DNA of 64,000 bases from Microbispora sp. H11081 (GCF_012999535.1 NZ_JABBWV010000001.1:620001-684000); one strand, 5' to 3'. Positions 32,456-43,641 are shown, numbered from the stretch's first letter. Program-made: numbers and translations. The notes: generated by a model not told the origin, from the letters alone.

Positions 32456-34438
32456 TCAGTGCCAGATCGTGATGGTGGTGCCCGGCGGTTGCTGGCCTAG
32501 CGGCTTCTCCCCGACCACGCGGTCGGTGCCCACCACCTTGCGGACGTTGACCTTGAAACCGGCCCTCTTCAGCTCGTTCACCGCGTCGTTGACGGACTTG
32601 AACATCACGTTGGGCACCTCGACGACGGTGGGCGGGGGGCCGCCGTCGGGGTCGGCGGGGTCGGTCTCCCACGGCCAGCGGAAGCCCTGGTCGGGCCCGC
32701 GAGAGGCCGTAAGGCGCACGGTCGCCCCGGCCACCACCTCGGCGCCGCCTGAGGGGTCCTGGGCGATCACCGTGCCGGGCGGGGCGTCGTCGGTGGTCTC
32801 GTCGACCTGCACCTGGAAGCCCTTGTCGCGCAGGAACTTCTCCGCCTGGTCGCGCATCATCTGCGTGACGTCCGGCATCAGCAGCCCCGCGCTGACGACG
32901 AAGTTCACCGCGCCGCGCTTCTTGACCCGCTTGCCCACCGGCGGGTTGGTGCGGATGACCTGGTCACGGGGGACGGTGTCGCTCGCGCTCTTGCTGACCC
33001 TGCCGGGGGTCAGCCCGGCCTCGGCGATCTTCGCGCGGGCGTCCGCCAGGCTGAGGCCCTCCACCTTCGGCACGGGGATCGTCTCCGGGCCCGCCGACGG
33101 GATCAGGGTGAGGACGGAGCCCTTGACCACCTCGGCGCCCGCGCCGGGCTCGGTGTCGAGGATGATGTCCTTCGGCGCCTTGTCGTCGAACCTCGCCTTG
33201 CCGACCCGCACCTCGAAGCCGGCCTTCTGCGCCTCCTGCCTGGCGACCGTGAGGTTCTGACCGACCAGGTCGGGGACGGTCATGTAGCGCCCCTGGGAGA
33301 ACCACCAGCCGGTGAAGGCGACGCCCGCGACCATGACGAGGGCGAGCGCGGCGACGAACCACACGGGCCTCACCCCGGCCCGGCGCCGCCGGCGCGGCGC
33401 GTCGGCCGGCAGTTCCGGGCGGGGCTGGATCATCGTCTGGCCGGCCTCGGGCCGCGCGTGCTGGCCCGAGCCGAACGGCGAGGCCCCGCCGGGCGGAGGG
33501 AGGGTCCTGTGGGCGCCCGTCCGCACGCCGCTGTGCGCCCCGCTGTCGTGGACTCCGTGGGGGGCGGCGTGCGCGCCGGTGTGCCCGGTCCGCGGCAGCG
33601 TGCGGTGGATCTCGACGGACGCGACGAGCATGGCGGTCGCGTCGGCCGGGCGCGCGGCCGGGTCCTTGTCGGTGGCGGCGGCGACGAGCGCGTCGATGGA
33701 CGGCGGCACGTCGGGCACGATCGAGGACGGCATGGGGACGGTCTCGTGCACGTGCCGGTAGGCGACCGACATCGGCGTCTCGCCCGCGTACGGCTGCCGC
33801 CCGGTCAGCAACTCGAACAGCATGATCCCGGCGGCGTACACGTCGCTGCGGGCGTCGGCGTTGCCGGTCGTGACCTGCTCGGGCGACATGTAGCCGATCG
33901 TGCCGATCATCATGCCGGTCTTGGTCTGGTTGGTCGCCTCGATCGCGCGGGCCAGGCCGAAGTCCACGACCTTCACCCGGCCGTCGTCGGCGAGCAGGAC
34001 GTTCTCCGGCTTGACGTCCCGGTGGACGAGCCCCGCCTGGTGGGCCGCGCCGAGGGCGGCGAGCACCGGGATGACCATCTCCAGCGCCTCGCGCGCGGGA
34101 AGGCGGCCGCGGGCGCGCAGCACGTCGCGCAGCGTCCTGCCGGGGACGTACTCCATCGACAGGTAGACGTTCGCCCCGTCCGTGCCCTGGTCGAAGACCT
34201 GCACGATGTTGGGGTGCGAGAGGCTCGCCACCGACTTGGCCTCGCCGATGAACCGCCGCACGAACTGCGGGTCCTCCGCGAGCGAGCGGTGCATCACCTT
34301 GACGGCCACCGTGCGGTCGAGCCGGACGTCCAGGGCCAGGTAGACGGAGGCCATGCCGCCCCGGGCGATCCGGGACTCGACGCGGTAGCGCCCGTCGAGC
34401 AACTGCCCCACGAGCGGGTCGGTCAGCGTCGTGTCCAC
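32456..34438 (-). CDS. PASTA-domain Ser/Thr protein kinase (PknL/PknB-like)
   Basis: A 660-residue receptor kinase. The cytoplasmic kinase domain (about 18-280) has the ATP-anchoring Lys47, HRD at 139-141 (VHRDVKPEN) and DFG at 159-161. A His/Gly/Pro-rich linker (285-355) leads to one membrane segment (358-380) and four extracellular PASTA repeats (from about 385 to the end) that bind peptidoglycan fragments or lipid II in known members. It should therefore couple cell-wall state to intracellular phosphorylation. The gene order with an Rv2175c-like gene, a prenyl synthase and metF within 8 kb recalls the mycobacterial pknL locus; PknL itself has no or few PASTA repeats, so PknB-like is also a fair name. 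Confidence 0.93.
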   Translation of the reverse strand: MDTTLTDPLVGQLLDGRYRVESRIARGGMASVYLALDVRLDRTVAVKVMHRSLAEDPQFVRRFIGEAKSVASLSHPNIVQVFDQGTDGANVYLSMEYVPGRTLRDVLRARGRLPAREALEMVIPVLAALGAAHQAGLVHRDVKPENVLLADDGRVKVVDFGLARAIEATNQTKTGMMIGTIGYMSPEQVTTGNADARSDVYAAGIMLFELLTGRQPYAGETPMSVAYRHVHETVPMPSSIVPDVPPSIDALVAAATDKDPAARPADATAMLVASVEIHRTLPRTGHTGAHAAPHGVHDSGAHSGVRTGAHRTLPPPGGASPFGSGQHARPEAGQTMIQPRPELPADAPRRRRRAGVRPVWFVAALALVMVAGVAFTGWWFSQGRYMTVPDLVGQNLTVARQEAQKAGFEVRVGKARFDDKAPKDIILDTEPGAGAEVVKGSVLTLIPSAGPETIPVPKVEGLSLADARAKIAEAGLTPGRVSKSASDTVPRDQVIRTNPPVGKRVKKRGAVNFVVSAGLLMPDVTQMMRDQAEKFLRDKGFQVQVDETTDDAPPGTVIAQDPSGGAEVVAGATVRLTASRGPDQGFRWPWETDPADPDGGPPPTVVEVPNVMFKSVNDAVNELKRAGFKVNVRKVVGTDRVVGEKPLGQQPPGTTITIWH

Positions 34439-34570
34439 TCGCCAGAGTTTACGGGTGATTTGCCGCTGGGCGTGTTCCCTAATCCCAAACCGAGACCTAT
34501 TCGGCAGCCTTCCACGCCCTCAGAAAAGCCATGCCGAATCAGAAAGCCGCGCTTACCAGACGTGGACTCC

Positions 34571-34600
34571 GCGCCTGTGCGCCCACGGGCGCACAGGCGC
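34571..34600 (-). terminator. Terminator hairpin after the thiOSG operon
   Basis: A perfect 14-bp inverted repeat (GCGCCTGTGCGCCC with its complement) with a nominal two-base centre, which folds as a 12-bp stem and six-base loop. It lies 33 bases past the thiG stop and 130 bases before the kinase start. Confidence 0.75.
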
Positions 34601-34632
34601 GGACAAGACACTCGAAGGGGGCGGCGGCCGGT

Positions 34633-36709
<2,077 letters not shown>

Positions 36710-36712
36710 ACC

Positions 36713-36806
36713 GCGCTCCCTTCGCCGGCATTACCCGGATCAGGTCGGGGCGGTCGAGAGCCTCGCGCTCTCCTCTCAGCCCGGTCCGCCGGGCTCCCGC
36801 GCGTCG
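36713..36806 (-). promoter_or_regulatory. TPP (THI element) riboswitch
   Basis: The minus strand shows the hallmark segments in order: GCGGGAGCCC, then GGGCTGAGAGG (the CUGAGA pyrimidine-sensing part), a variable hairpin (GAGAGC...GCTCTC), ACCTGATCCGGGTAATGCC and GGCGAAGGGAGCG. It ends three bases before the TTG start of thiO, and its P1 stem contains the AAGGGAG ribosome-binding site. It should reduce translation of thiOSG when thiamine pyrophosphate is abundant. Confidence 0.95.
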
Positions 36807-36984
36807 TACGCCCACAAGCGTAGTACGCCGCCCGTCGCGACCGATCGCCGGATCCGCGGCCGGTGTCAGGCGAGTCAAGGGGCCGCTTCACAACGCGGGC
36901 CCCCGCGGAAGTGCGCGCTACTTACCCAACTCGTTATGAGGGGCCCGTTGGCCAGGCCCCCCGCTGACAATCTATGGTCAAACT

Positions 36985-38163
36985 GTGGATCACGTCGTGG
37001 TGGTGGGTGCCGGCCTGGCCGGCGTGCGGAGCATCGAGGCGTTGAGGGCCTGTGGGTTCACCGGCCGCGTCACGCTCATCGGCGAGGAACACCATCGCCC
37101 CTATGACCGCCCGCCGCTGTCGAAGGCGGTGCTGCTCGGAGAGACCGACTCCACGGTGGTCGACTCGGACCTCGACGCCCTCGACGTACGGCTGTGCCTG
37201 GGCACGGCGGCCAAGGGACTGCGCGACGGCGTGCTGGAGACGACCGAGGGCGAGCTGGAGTACGACGGCCTGGTCATCGCCACCGGCGCCACCCCGATCC
37301 GGCTGCGCGGCGAGGGCCGCCAGCATGTGCTGCGGACCATAGAGGACGCGCTGGCGTTGCGCGAGCGGCTGGTCCCCGGGGCCCGGGTGGCCGTGGTGGG
37401 GGCCGGCTGGATCGGCGCCGAGGTCGCCACCGCCGCGGCCAGGGCCGGGTGCGCCGTGACCGTCGTGGAGGCGGGGGAGAGCCCGCTCGCCATGGCGCTC
37501 GGCCCGGAGGTCGGCAGCCACACCATCGGCTGGTACGCGCGGGCGGGCGTCGAGCTGCGTCTCGGCGCGATGGTCGGCACGGTGGACGCCGACGGCCTCA
37601 CGCTCATGTCCGGCGCGCGGGTGCCGGCGGACGTGGTCGTCACCGGCGTCGGGGTGCGCCCGGCCGTCGACTGGCTGAAGGGCTCGGGCGTCCGGCTCGA
37701 CGACGGGGTCGTGGTCGACGAGCACCTGCGCACGTCGTTGCCCGGCGTGGTCGCGGTGGGCGACTGCGCGAGCTGGTGGTCGCGCAGGTTCGGCACCCGG
37801 CTGCGGGTGGAGCACTGGGACACCGCGCTCCAGGCGCCGGACACGGCCGTCGCCACCCTCCTGGGCGAGGAGGCGGTCTACGACCCGGTGCCGTACTTCT
37901 GGTCGGAGCAGTTCGGTCACATGGTGCAGTTCGCCGGGCACCGTGAGGCCGGTGACCGGGTGCTGCGGCGCGGCGACCCGCGTACGGACGCGAAGTGGGC
38001 GGTGTGCTGGCTGACCGCCGACGACAGGCTCGCCGCGGTGCTCACCGTGGACCGGCCGCGCGACGTCGTGCAGGGCCGCCGGATCGTCGAGGGCGGCCAG
38101 CGGCTCGACCCGCGGAGGGTGGCGGATCCCGCCGTCCCGCTCCGCGACTGCATTATGGCGTAA
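36985..38163 (+). CDS. FAD/NAD-dependent oxidoreductase (ferredoxin reductase-like)
   Basis: A 392-residue pyridine-nucleotide-linked flavoprotein. It has FAD-binding VVVGAGLAGVRSIEALR at the N terminus, RPYDRPPLSK, the ATGATPI strand, a second NAD-binding fold AVVGAGWIGAEVA (about 131-143), and the C-terminal FAD motif GVVAVGDCA. The C-terminal domain (from about 300, FWSEQFGHMVQFAGH) matches the rubredoxin/ferredoxin reductase group of Rieske-oxygenase or P450 systems. GTG 36985 lies only a few bases after a TATGGT box, so the message may be leaderless. No ferredoxin or oxygenase gene is adjacent, so its partner is unknown. The 175 bases upstream contain the back of the riboswitch promoter. 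Confidence 0.88.
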   Translation: MDHVVVVGAGLAGVRSIEALRACGFTGRVTLIGEEHHRPYDRPPLSKAVLLGETDSTVVDSDLDALDVRLCLGTAAKGLRDGVLETTEGELEYDGLVIATGATPIRLRGEGRQHVLRTIEDALALRERLVPGARVAVVGAGWIGAEVATAAARAGCAVTVVEAGESPLAMALGPEVGSHTIGWYARAGVELRLGAMVGTVDADGLTLMSGARVPADVVVTGVGVRPAVDWLKGSGVRLDDGVVVDEHLRTSLPGVVAVGDCASWWSRRFGTRLRVEHWDTALQAPDTAVATLLGEEAVYDPVPYFWSEQFGHMVQFAGHREAGDRVLRRGDPRTDAKWAVCWLTADDRLAAVLTVDRPRDVVQGRRIVEGGQRLDPRRVADPAVPLRDCIMA

Positions 38164-38206
38164 TCGAGGTGTTTCCTGGCGGCTCGCCTGTGGTAATGGT
38201 GGATCC

Positions 38207-38581
38207 GTGACGCTTACTGTTGCGCAGATCGACCGGAAGACCGACGAGCTCGTGGGGGAGTGGCTCCCCCTTTCGGACGCGGCCAAGAGGCTGGGGCTCA
38301 GCATCGGCCGCGCCAAGCAGCTCCTGAAGGACAAGAAGCTCGCCGGCGTCCGCAGGGGCGGCGGCGAGCCGCAGATCCCCGCGGTGTTCATCGCCGGGGG
38401 CGAGGTGCTCAAGGGCCTGCCCGGCACCCTGACACTCCTGGCGGACGCGGGGTACGACGAGGTGGAGTCGATCCGGTGGCTGTTCACCCCGGACGACTCG
38501 CTGCCCGGATCCCCGATCGACGCGATCCTCAAGGGCAGGCACACCGAGGTCAAGCGCAGGGCCCAGGCCCTGGGTTTCTGA
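38207..38581 (+). CDS. Rv2175c-like DNA-binding protein
   Basis: A 124-residue protein similar to Mycobacterium tuberculosis Rv2175c, a winged-helix DNA-binding protein that is phosphorylated by PknL. The N-terminal half has the helix-turn-helix (WLPLSDAAKRLGLSIGRAKQLL) and the C-terminal half the conserved ending (LFTPDDSLPGSPIDAI, then GRHTEVKRRAQALGF). GTG 38207 follows a TAATGG box by about ten bases, so it may be translated from a leaderless message. A PASTA kinase gene lies 3.8 kb away on the other strand, with thi genes and a flavoprotein gene between. Phosphorylation by that kinase is a plausible inference; DNA target unknown. Confidence 0.85.
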   Translation: MTLTVAQIDRKTDELVGEWLPLSDAAKRLGLSIGRAKQLLKDKKLAGVRRGGGEPQIPAVFIAGGEVLKGLPGTLTLLADAGYDEVESIRWLFTPDDSLPGSPIDAILKGRHTEVKRRAQALGF

Positions 38582-38611
38582 CCCTTCACGACCCCGTGGC
38601 ATTGTGGTCGG

Positions 38612-39265
38612 GTGACTGACACCCGGCGGCAGCGGCTCGCGCAGGCCAGGCTCTACCTCTGCACCGACGGCAGGAGGGACCGCGGCGACCTGGAGAAATT
38701 CCTCGACGCGGTCCTGTCCGGCGGCGTGGACATCGTCCAGCTCAGGGAGAAGGGCCTGGAGGCCCGCGAGGAGCTGGAGCTGCTCCAGGTCTTCCGCGCG
38801 GCGTGTGACAGGCACGGCGCGCTGCTGGCCGTGAACGACCGGGCGGACGTCGCCTTCGCCGCCGGGCCCGACATCCTGCACCTCGGCCAGGACGACCTCC
38901 CGGTCCCGGTGGCCAGGGAGATCCTCGGTTCCGGCGTGCTCATCGGCAGGTCCACGCACTCGGCGGCCGAGGCGTCGGCCGCCGCCGTGGAGCCCGGGGT
39001 TGACTACTTCTGCTGCGGGCCGATCTGGCCCACGCCGACCAAGCCGGGCCGCCCCGCGCCGGGCCCCGTGCTGCTCGACCACGCCGCCCGGCTGGGGGAC
39101 GGCCGGCCCTGGTTCGGCATCGGCGGCATCGACCTGGGCAACCTCGACGAGGTGATGGCGCACGGCGTGCGGCGGGCCGTGGTCGTCCGGGCCATCACCG
39201 AGGCCGACGACCCCGGCGCCGCCGCCGCCGCGCTCAAGGCCAGGCTGTCCACCGTCCCGCTCTGA
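38612..39265 (+). CDS. thiE: Thiamine phosphate synthase
   Basis: Couples the pyrimidine and thiazole halves into thiamine phosphate. The 217-residue barrel has [17 protein letters not shown] near residue 37, the conserved [32 protein letters not shown], and [21 protein letters not shown], and closes with [14 protein letters not shown] 38612 is the natural start, directly before [20 protein letters not shown]. It lies 30 bases after the Rv2175c-like gene on the same strand, not in the thiOSG operon, and no riboswitch precedes it. Together with thiOSG it covers the thiazole branch and coupling; the pyrimidine gene thiC is not in the window. Confidence 0.95.
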   Translation: MTDTRRQRLAQARLYLCTDGRRDRGDLEKFLDAVLSGGVDIVQLREKGLEAREELELLQVFRAACDRHGALLAVNDRADVAFAAGPDILHLGQDDLPVPVAREILGSGVLIGRSTHSAAEASAAAVEPGVDYFCCGPIWPTPTKPGRPAPGPVLLDHAARLGDGRPWFGIGGIDLGNLDEVMAHGVRRAVVVRAITEADDPGAAAAALKARLSTVPL

Positions 39266-39287
39266 GCCGGCCGGGCGCCGCCTCCGG

Positions 39288-40358
39288 TCAGGTGCGCCGG
39301 GCGGTGGCGGCGACGGCGAGGGCGGCCAGCGCCGCGCGGGCCTCCTCCTCGATCGGCGCGTGGTCGAGGGCGAGCAGCGCGTCGTCGAGATAGCGCTTGA
39401 TCATGCCCTCGCACGCGGCGAGCGCGCCGGTGTCCTCGATCACCGCGCGCAGCCGCCCGACGCCGTCGGCGTCCAGCTCGGGGTCGCCGAGAAGGGACCG
39501 TACGACCCCCGCCTGGGCGGGAGTGGCGTCGGCGAGCGCGCGTGCGATCAGGACGGTCCGCTTGCCCTCGCGGAGATCGTCCCCGGCGGGCTTGCCGGTC
39601 TCCGCCGGGTCGCCGAACACGCCGAGGATGTCGTCGCGGAGCTGGAAGGCGATGCCCACCTGCTGGCCGTACTGCACGCAGAGCCGGTCGATCCACGAGT
39701 GCCTGGCCCGGGCGGCGAGGACGAGCCCGAGCCTGAGCGGCTGCTCGACCGAGTACTTCCCGCTCTTGTAGAGGGCCACCCGCAGCGCGCTGTCGTGGGT
39801 GCTCTCGCCCTGCGCCTGTTCGAGCAGGTCGAGGTACTGCCCGCACATCAGCTCGGTGAGCATGTGGTCGTGCACCGGCTGGGCGGCGGCGAGCGCCTCA
39901 GGCGCGAGGCCGCAGGTGCGCCACATCTCACCGGACCACACCAGCAGCAGGTTCCCCAGCAGCACGGCCGAGCCCTCGCCGAACTGCTCGGCCGAGCCGT
40001 GCCAGCCCGCCTCCGCGTGGATCCGTTCGAACCGGCGGTGCGCGGACGGCATGCCCCTGCGCACGTCGCTCGCGTCCATGACGTCGTCGTGGATGAGCGC
40101 GCTCGCCTGCAGCAGTTCCAGCGAGGCGGCGGCCGCGTTCAGCCCCGGATCGTGCGCGTCGCCGCCCCCGGCTCGCCACCCCCAGTGGCAGAAGGCGGGC
40201 CGCAGGCGTTTGCCCCCGGCCAGGAAGTCCTCCGCGGCGGTCAGGATGGCCGCCAGATGGGGGTCGCCGAAGTGTGGTCGCTGCCGGTCGATGAACTCCC
40301 GGAGCGCGCGGTCCACCTCCGTACGGATGGAATCGAGCGAAACGGCGGAAGCGGTCAT
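39288..40358 (-). CDS. Polyprenyl (geranylgeranyl-type) diphosphate synthase
   Basis: A 356-residue isoprenyl chain-elongating enzyme. The first Asp-rich motif is in LIHDDVMDASDVRRG, with the usual trailing RRG, and the second is QLRDDILGVFGD, where the second-motif Asp pair binds the magnesium-diphosphate. GGKRLRP near the N terminus and KSGKYSVEQPL are further family marks. Small residues before the first motif suggest a C20 or longer product, but length cannot be fixed by eye. It is convergent with thiE and divergent from metF; the same neighbours occur around idsA2 in mycobacteria as I recall. No carotenoid or other terpene gene is adjacent. Confidence 0.9.
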   Translation of the reverse strand: MTASAVSLDSIRTEVDRALREFIDRQRPHFGDPHLAAILTAAEDFLAGGKRLRPAFCHWGWRAGGGDAHDPGLNAAAASLELLQASALIHDDVMDASDVRRGMPSAHRRFERIHAEAGWHGSAEQFGEGSAVLLGNLLLVWSGEMWRTCGLAPEALAAAQPVHDHMLTELMCGQYLDLLEQAQGESTHDSALRVALYKSGKYSVEQPLRLGLVLAARARHSWIDRLCVQYGQQVGIAFQLRDDILGVFGDPAETGKPAGDDLREGKRTVLIARALADATPAQAGVVRSLLGDPELDADGVGRLRAVIEDTGALAACEGMIKRYLDDALLALDHAPIEEEARAALAALAVAATARRT

Positions 40359-40498
40359 GGTCTGAGACTAACCGGGGTTGATCCGGACACACAGCACCAG
40401 ATACCCCCTCAAGGGGGTCAACTCGTCCCGCTTGCGAAAACGTCCACATAGCAAGACTGCGACCATTGGAAAAAGAGCGGCGCTGTAACCTCTGCTGT

Positions 40499-41425
40499 AT
40501 GGCTCTCGGTCTGCCCTCGCGGCTTCCTGATCGCGTCCCGACGGTCCGCGAACTGCTGGCCGCGGGCGAGCGCTCGTTCTCGTTCGAGTTCTTCCCGCCG
40601 AAGACCGACGAGGGGGAGCGCCAGCTCTGGCGGGCCATCCGCGAGCTGGAGGCGCTGCGGCCGACGTTCGTCTCCGTGACCTACGGCGCCGGCGGTTCGA
40701 CCCGCGACCGCACGGTCGACATCGTCGAGCGGCTCGCCCACGAGACGACGCTGACCCCCGTCGCCCACTTCACCGCGGTCGACCACTCGATCCGGGAGTT
40801 GCGCCACCTCGTCGGCAGGTTCGCCGACGCGGGCGTGCGCAACATCCTCGCCGTACGCGGCGACCCGCGCGGGGGCAACCCCCTGGACGAGTGGGTCAAG
40901 CACCCGGAGGGCGTCCTGTACGCCGAGGATCTGGTGCGGCTGATCCGCCAGGCGGGCGACTTCTGCGTGGGGGTGGCGGCCTTCCCGTACAAGCACCCCA
41001 GGTCGGCGACCATCGAGTCGGACACGAAGTATTTCGTGCAGAAGTGCCGGGCCGGCGCGGACTATGCGATCACGCAGATGTTCTTCAGGGCCGAGGACTA
41101 CCTGCGGCTGCGCGACCGCGTGGCGGCCCACGGGTGCGACACCCCGATCATCCCGGGCATCATGCCCGTCACGCAGATGAGCACGATCGCCCGGTCGGAG
41201 CAGCTGTCCGGCGCGCCGTTCCCACGGGAGGTGGCCGAGCGGTTCGAAGCCGTCGCCGACGACCCGGCCGCGGTCCGCCGCGTCGGCATCGAGCACGCCG
41301 TCGAGCTGTGCCAAAAGCTCCTCGACGAGGGCGCGCCCGGCATCCACTTCATCACCTTCAACCGGTCGAGCGCGACCCGCGAGGTGTTCCAGGCGCTGCA
41401 CAGCGTGCCCGCGGTCGCAGGCTGA
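40499..41425 (+). CDS. metF: 5,10-methylenetetrahydrofolate reductase
   Basis: Reduces methylenetetrahydrofolate to methyltetrahydrofolate for methionine synthesis. The 308-residue barrel has the conserved [14 protein letters not shown] with the catalytic Glu, [26 protein letters not shown], and [11 protein letters not shown] followed by [13 protein letters not shown] 40499 is preferred to a start 11 codons earlier because the added residues are Cys/Arg-rich and unlike the family; a TGTAAC box about ten bases upstream suggests that this mRNA is leaderless. No S-box or cobalamin riboswitch is visible. Divergent from the prenyl synthase gene. Its methyl product would serve methionine synthase genes outside the window. 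Confidence 0.94.
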   Translation: MALGLPSRLPDRVPTVRELLAAGERSFSFEFFPPKTDEGERQLWRAIRELEALRPTFVSVTYGAGGSTRDRTVDIVERLAHETTLTPVAHFTAVDHSIRELRHLVGRFADAGVRNILAVRGDPRGGNPLDEWVKHPEGVLYAEDLVRLIRQAGDFCVGVAAFPYKHPRSATIESDTKYFVQKCRAGADYAITQMFFRAEDYLRLRDRVAAHGCDTPIIPGIMPVTQMSTIARSEQLSGAPFPREVAERFEAVADDPAAVRRVGIEHAVELCQKLLDEGAPGIHFITFNRSSATREVFQALHSVPAVAG

Positions 41426-41446
41426 GCCGCCTCCACGGGCGGGCGT

Positions 41447-42028
41447 TCAGTCGCGGCGGGCGTCTAGCTCGGGCAGCGGCAGGCGAACCCCGGCGATGAC
41501 GTACTCCTCGTACCCGCCGGGGAAGACGAACCTGGTCATCAGGTCGGTGAACCCGACGTCGCGGTAGAGGTGCCTGGCCACTGTGGGGGCGTCGTGCGTC
41601 GACAGCACGGCCGTGCGCTCGGGGCGGCCCTCGCACAACGCGTGGATCAGGCGGCGGCCGACCCCCTGGCCCTGGTATTCGGGGCGCACGTGGATCTCGG
41701 CGATCTCCAGGGCGTCGCCGAACCAGTCCTCCGCCGCCACCGGCCCGGCCCGGTCCTGCAGCGCCCCGCGCACGACGTCGTGCCACCACTGCCCCCGGCC
41801 GCCGTGGAAGCCGTACGCGAAGCCGGCGACGCCGCCGGGCGCCTGCGCGTCCTCGGCCAGCAGGCAGTCGAACTCGGGGTAGGTGGAGTGGTTGCGCATG
41901 ATCGCCAGACGCCCGGCGAGCTGGTCCGACGGCGGGCGCATGGCGACCGTGTAGATCTCCAGCACGGTGTCCAGCACCGCCCTGAACCGGTCGGGCCCCA
42001 CCCGTCGCAGTTGGATCACTCGTCGCAC
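41447..42028 (-). CDS. GNAT-family N-acetyltransferase
   Basis: A 193-residue acetyltransferase of unknown substrate. The GNAT fold is shown by the LEIAEIHVRPEYQGQGVGRRLI segment with the acetyl-CoA pyrophosphate loop QGQGVG, the preceding Trp/Gly-rich strand (GFAYGFHGGRGQWWH), and a C-terminal HLYRDVGFTDL pattern. GTG 42028 or GTG 42019 are possible starts; a TAATGT box immediately upstream suggests a leaderless message from the latter. It is convergent with metF and lies 35 bases downstream of the YbaK-type gene, so a shared transcript is possible. Nothing in the context identifies the acceptor. Confidence 0.85.
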   Translation of the reverse strand: MRRVIQLRRVGPDRFRAVLDTVLEIYTVAMRPPSDQLAGRLAIMRNHSTYPEFDCLLAEDAQAPGGVAGFAYGFHGGRGQWWHDVVRGALQDRAGPVAAEDWFGDALEIAEIHVRPEYQGQGVGRRLIHALCEGRPERTAVLSTHDAPTVARHLYRDVGFTDLMTRFVFPGGYEEYVIAGVRLPLPELDARRD

Positions 42029-42063
42029 ATTAGCAAAACGTCGCCCGGCCGGTCCGGCAGGTG

Positions 42064-42540
42064 TCACGCCACGTCGGTGGCCGTGCCCCCGGTGATGCGC
42101 AGCAACTCCTCGTAGGAGGTGGGGAAGACCGTGTGGGGGTGCCCCGCGGCGGCCCACACCACGTCGTGCTTGCTCAGCCACGTGTCGACCAGCGTCCGTA
42201 CGGGCGCGGGGTGCCCGACGGGGGCGACGCCGCCGATGGGCTGCCCGGTGTGCTCGCGGACGAACTCCGGCGTGGCCCGCCGCACCTTCGCCGCGCCGGC
42301 CACGCGGGCGATCAGGTCGGTGTCCACGCGGTGGGCGCCGCTGGTCAGCACCAGCAGCGGCGCGCCGTCCGCGTCGAAGATCAGGCTGTTGGCGATCGCG
42401 CCGACCTCGCAGCCCAGCCGGGCCGCCGCCGTCGCCGCCGTAGGGGCGGCCTCGTCCAGCACGACGACCTCGCCCGTCGCCTCCAGGGCCCGCAGGGCCT
42501 CCTGGACCCGGATGACGTTCGGATGCAACTTTTCTGCCAC
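42064..42540 (-). CDS. YbaK/EbsC-type aminoacyl-tRNA deacylase
   Basis: A 158-residue protein of the YbaK/ProX family, which removes wrongly attached amino acids (for YbaK, Cys from tRNA-Pro). The family pattern is clear: TAATAAARLGCEVGAIANSLIF near residue 35 with the following Lys-free variant, LVLTSGAHRVDTDLIARVAG, and the closing IGGVAPVGHPAPVRTLVDTWL and VVWAAAGHPHTVF segments. GTG 42540 is the start. Substrate specificity differs between subfamilies and cannot be assigned. The gene is divergent from the L,D-transpeptidase gene. Its neighbour downstream is the GNAT gene, possibly in the same operon. Confidence 0.9.
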   Translation of the reverse strand: MAEKLHPNVIRVQEALRALEATGEVVVLDEAAPTAATAAARLGCEVGAIANSLIFDADGAPLLVLTSGAHRVDTDLIARVAGAAKVRRATPEFVREHTGQPIGGVAPVGHPAPVRTLVDTWLSKHDVVWAAAGHPHTVFPTSYEELLRITGGTATDVA

Positions 42541-42665
42541 CCGCTCACTCTAAATGGATTGCCAGGACATACGTGGTCGCTTATGGCCTCCTATGATCTC
42601 GTGGCTCACAATCGGACCATACGGTGGGTCCTTTGATCGGGAATCCGGCTTATGAGGGGTGGGTC

Positions 42666-43589
42666 ATGATGAGGGGTCGACGGCGGCTGGCCGCGGCCAC
42701 GCTCGTCGCGGTAGGGGCCGTGGCGTTCGGGGCGACCGGCGTCACCGGCACGGCGCTGGCGCGCACCGCCGCGCCCACGGGCACGCTGACCACGGGCACG
42801 CTGACCACGGGCACGCTGACCACGGGCACGCTGACCACGGGGACCGTGCGGTCAGCGCTCCCGGCGCTCCCGGCGCTCCCGGCGCTCCCGGCGCTCCCGG
42901 CGAGGGGCGCCGTGCCCGCGAGCGCCGCCGCGTACCCGCCGTTCGCGGCGCCGGGCAAGACGCTGAAGCTCGGCGCCAAGGGTTCGGCCGTGAAGGCGCT
43001 GCAGTCGCGGCTCAAGGAGCTGGGGTACATGCCGGGCTCGGCCGACGGCCGGTACGGCGGGACCACGCAGGCGGCGGTCTGGGCGTTCCAGAAGGTGCAG
43101 GGGATCGCGCCGACCAGCACGATCGCCGCCAGGACCTGGAGGGCGCTGGAGAACCCCCGGGCGCCCAGGGTCCTGGTGCCCAGGGGCAGGCCGACCCGCG
43201 TAGAGGTGGACCTGACCAGGCAGGTGATGGTTCTGTACCGGGGCGGTGCGCCGGTGCTCATCAGCCACATCTCCAGCGGCAGTGGCATCCCCTACACCGA
43301 GTACGCCATCTGGAACGGCAAGCGGCAGCGCTTCTCCGGCAGCGCCCGCACGCCGACCGGCGACTACAGGACCACCTGGCGGGTCAAGGGCTGGCACCGG
43401 TCCTACCTGGGGCAGCTCTACAATCCGATTTTCTTCAACGGCGGCATCGCGCTCCACGGCGCGCTGTCGGTGCCGCTCTACCCGGCGTCGCACGGATGCG
43501 TGCGGCTGCCCATGAACGTGGCCGAGGTCCTGCCCGGCATGCTCGGCAAGGGCGTTCCCGTGCACGTCAGGGGCGCCTTCAGACGCTAG
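42666..43589 (+). CDS. Secreted L,D-transpeptidase with peptidoglycan-binding domain
   Basis: Forms 3-3 cross-links in peptidoglycan or acts on wall-linked proteins. The 307-residue precursor has a Sec signal (MMRGRRRLAAATLVAVGAVA, then a hydrophobic run to about residue 31), a repetitive Thr/Gly then Ala/Leu/Pro linker (36-80), a PG_binding_1 domain (about 100-160, GSAVKALQSRLKELGY), and a YkuD catalytic domain ending with the active-site HGALSVPLYPASHGCVR in which His, Ser, His, Gly, Cys and Arg are all present. ATG 42666 or 42669 follow GAGGGGTGGG. The linker is encoded by exact tandem repeats. A strong terminator follows. Its partner genes are not evident. Confidence 0.92.
   Translation: MMRGRRRLAAATLVAVGAVAFGATGVTGTALARTAAPTGTLTTGTLTTGTLTTGTLTTGTVRSALPALPALPALPALPARGAVPASAAAYPPFAAPGKTLKLGAKGSAVKALQSRLKELGYMPGSADGRYGGTTQAAVWAFQKVQGIAPTSTIAARTWRALENPRAPRVLVPRGRPTRVEVDLTRQVMVLYRGGAPVLISHISSGSGIPYTEYAIWNGKRQRFSGSARTPTGDYRTTWRVKGWHRSYLGQLYNPIFFNGGIALHGALSVPLYPASHGCVRLPMNVAEVLPGMLGKGVPVHVRGAFRR
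42781..42840. repeat. Four tandem 15-bp repeats in the transpeptidase gene
   Basis: The unit GCACGCTGACCACGG is present four times without a mismatch and encodes repeated Gly-Thr-Leu-Thr-Thr in the linker after the signal peptide. In-frame length variation is possible. Confidence 0.95.
42855..42899. repeat. Five tandem 9-bp repeats in the transpeptidase gene
   Basis: The unit GCGCTCCCG occurs five times exactly, encoding (Ala-Leu-Pro)5, directly after the 15-bp repeat array. Two different perfect arrays side by side point to slippage in a linker under little sequence constraint. Confidence 0.95.
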
Positions 43590-43600
43590 TGACGCCATCC

Positions 43601-43641
43601 CGGAGGGGTCCCGTGCGAGGTGGTCGCGCGGGACCCCTCCG
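43601..43641 (+). terminator. Terminator after the L,D-transpeptidase gene
   Basis: CGGAGGGGTCCCG (43601-43613) pairs perfectly with CGGGACCCCTCCG (43629-43641) around a 15-base loop; outer bases GACGCC and GGCGTC can extend the pairing. It starts 11 bases after the stop codon. Confidence 0.75.
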
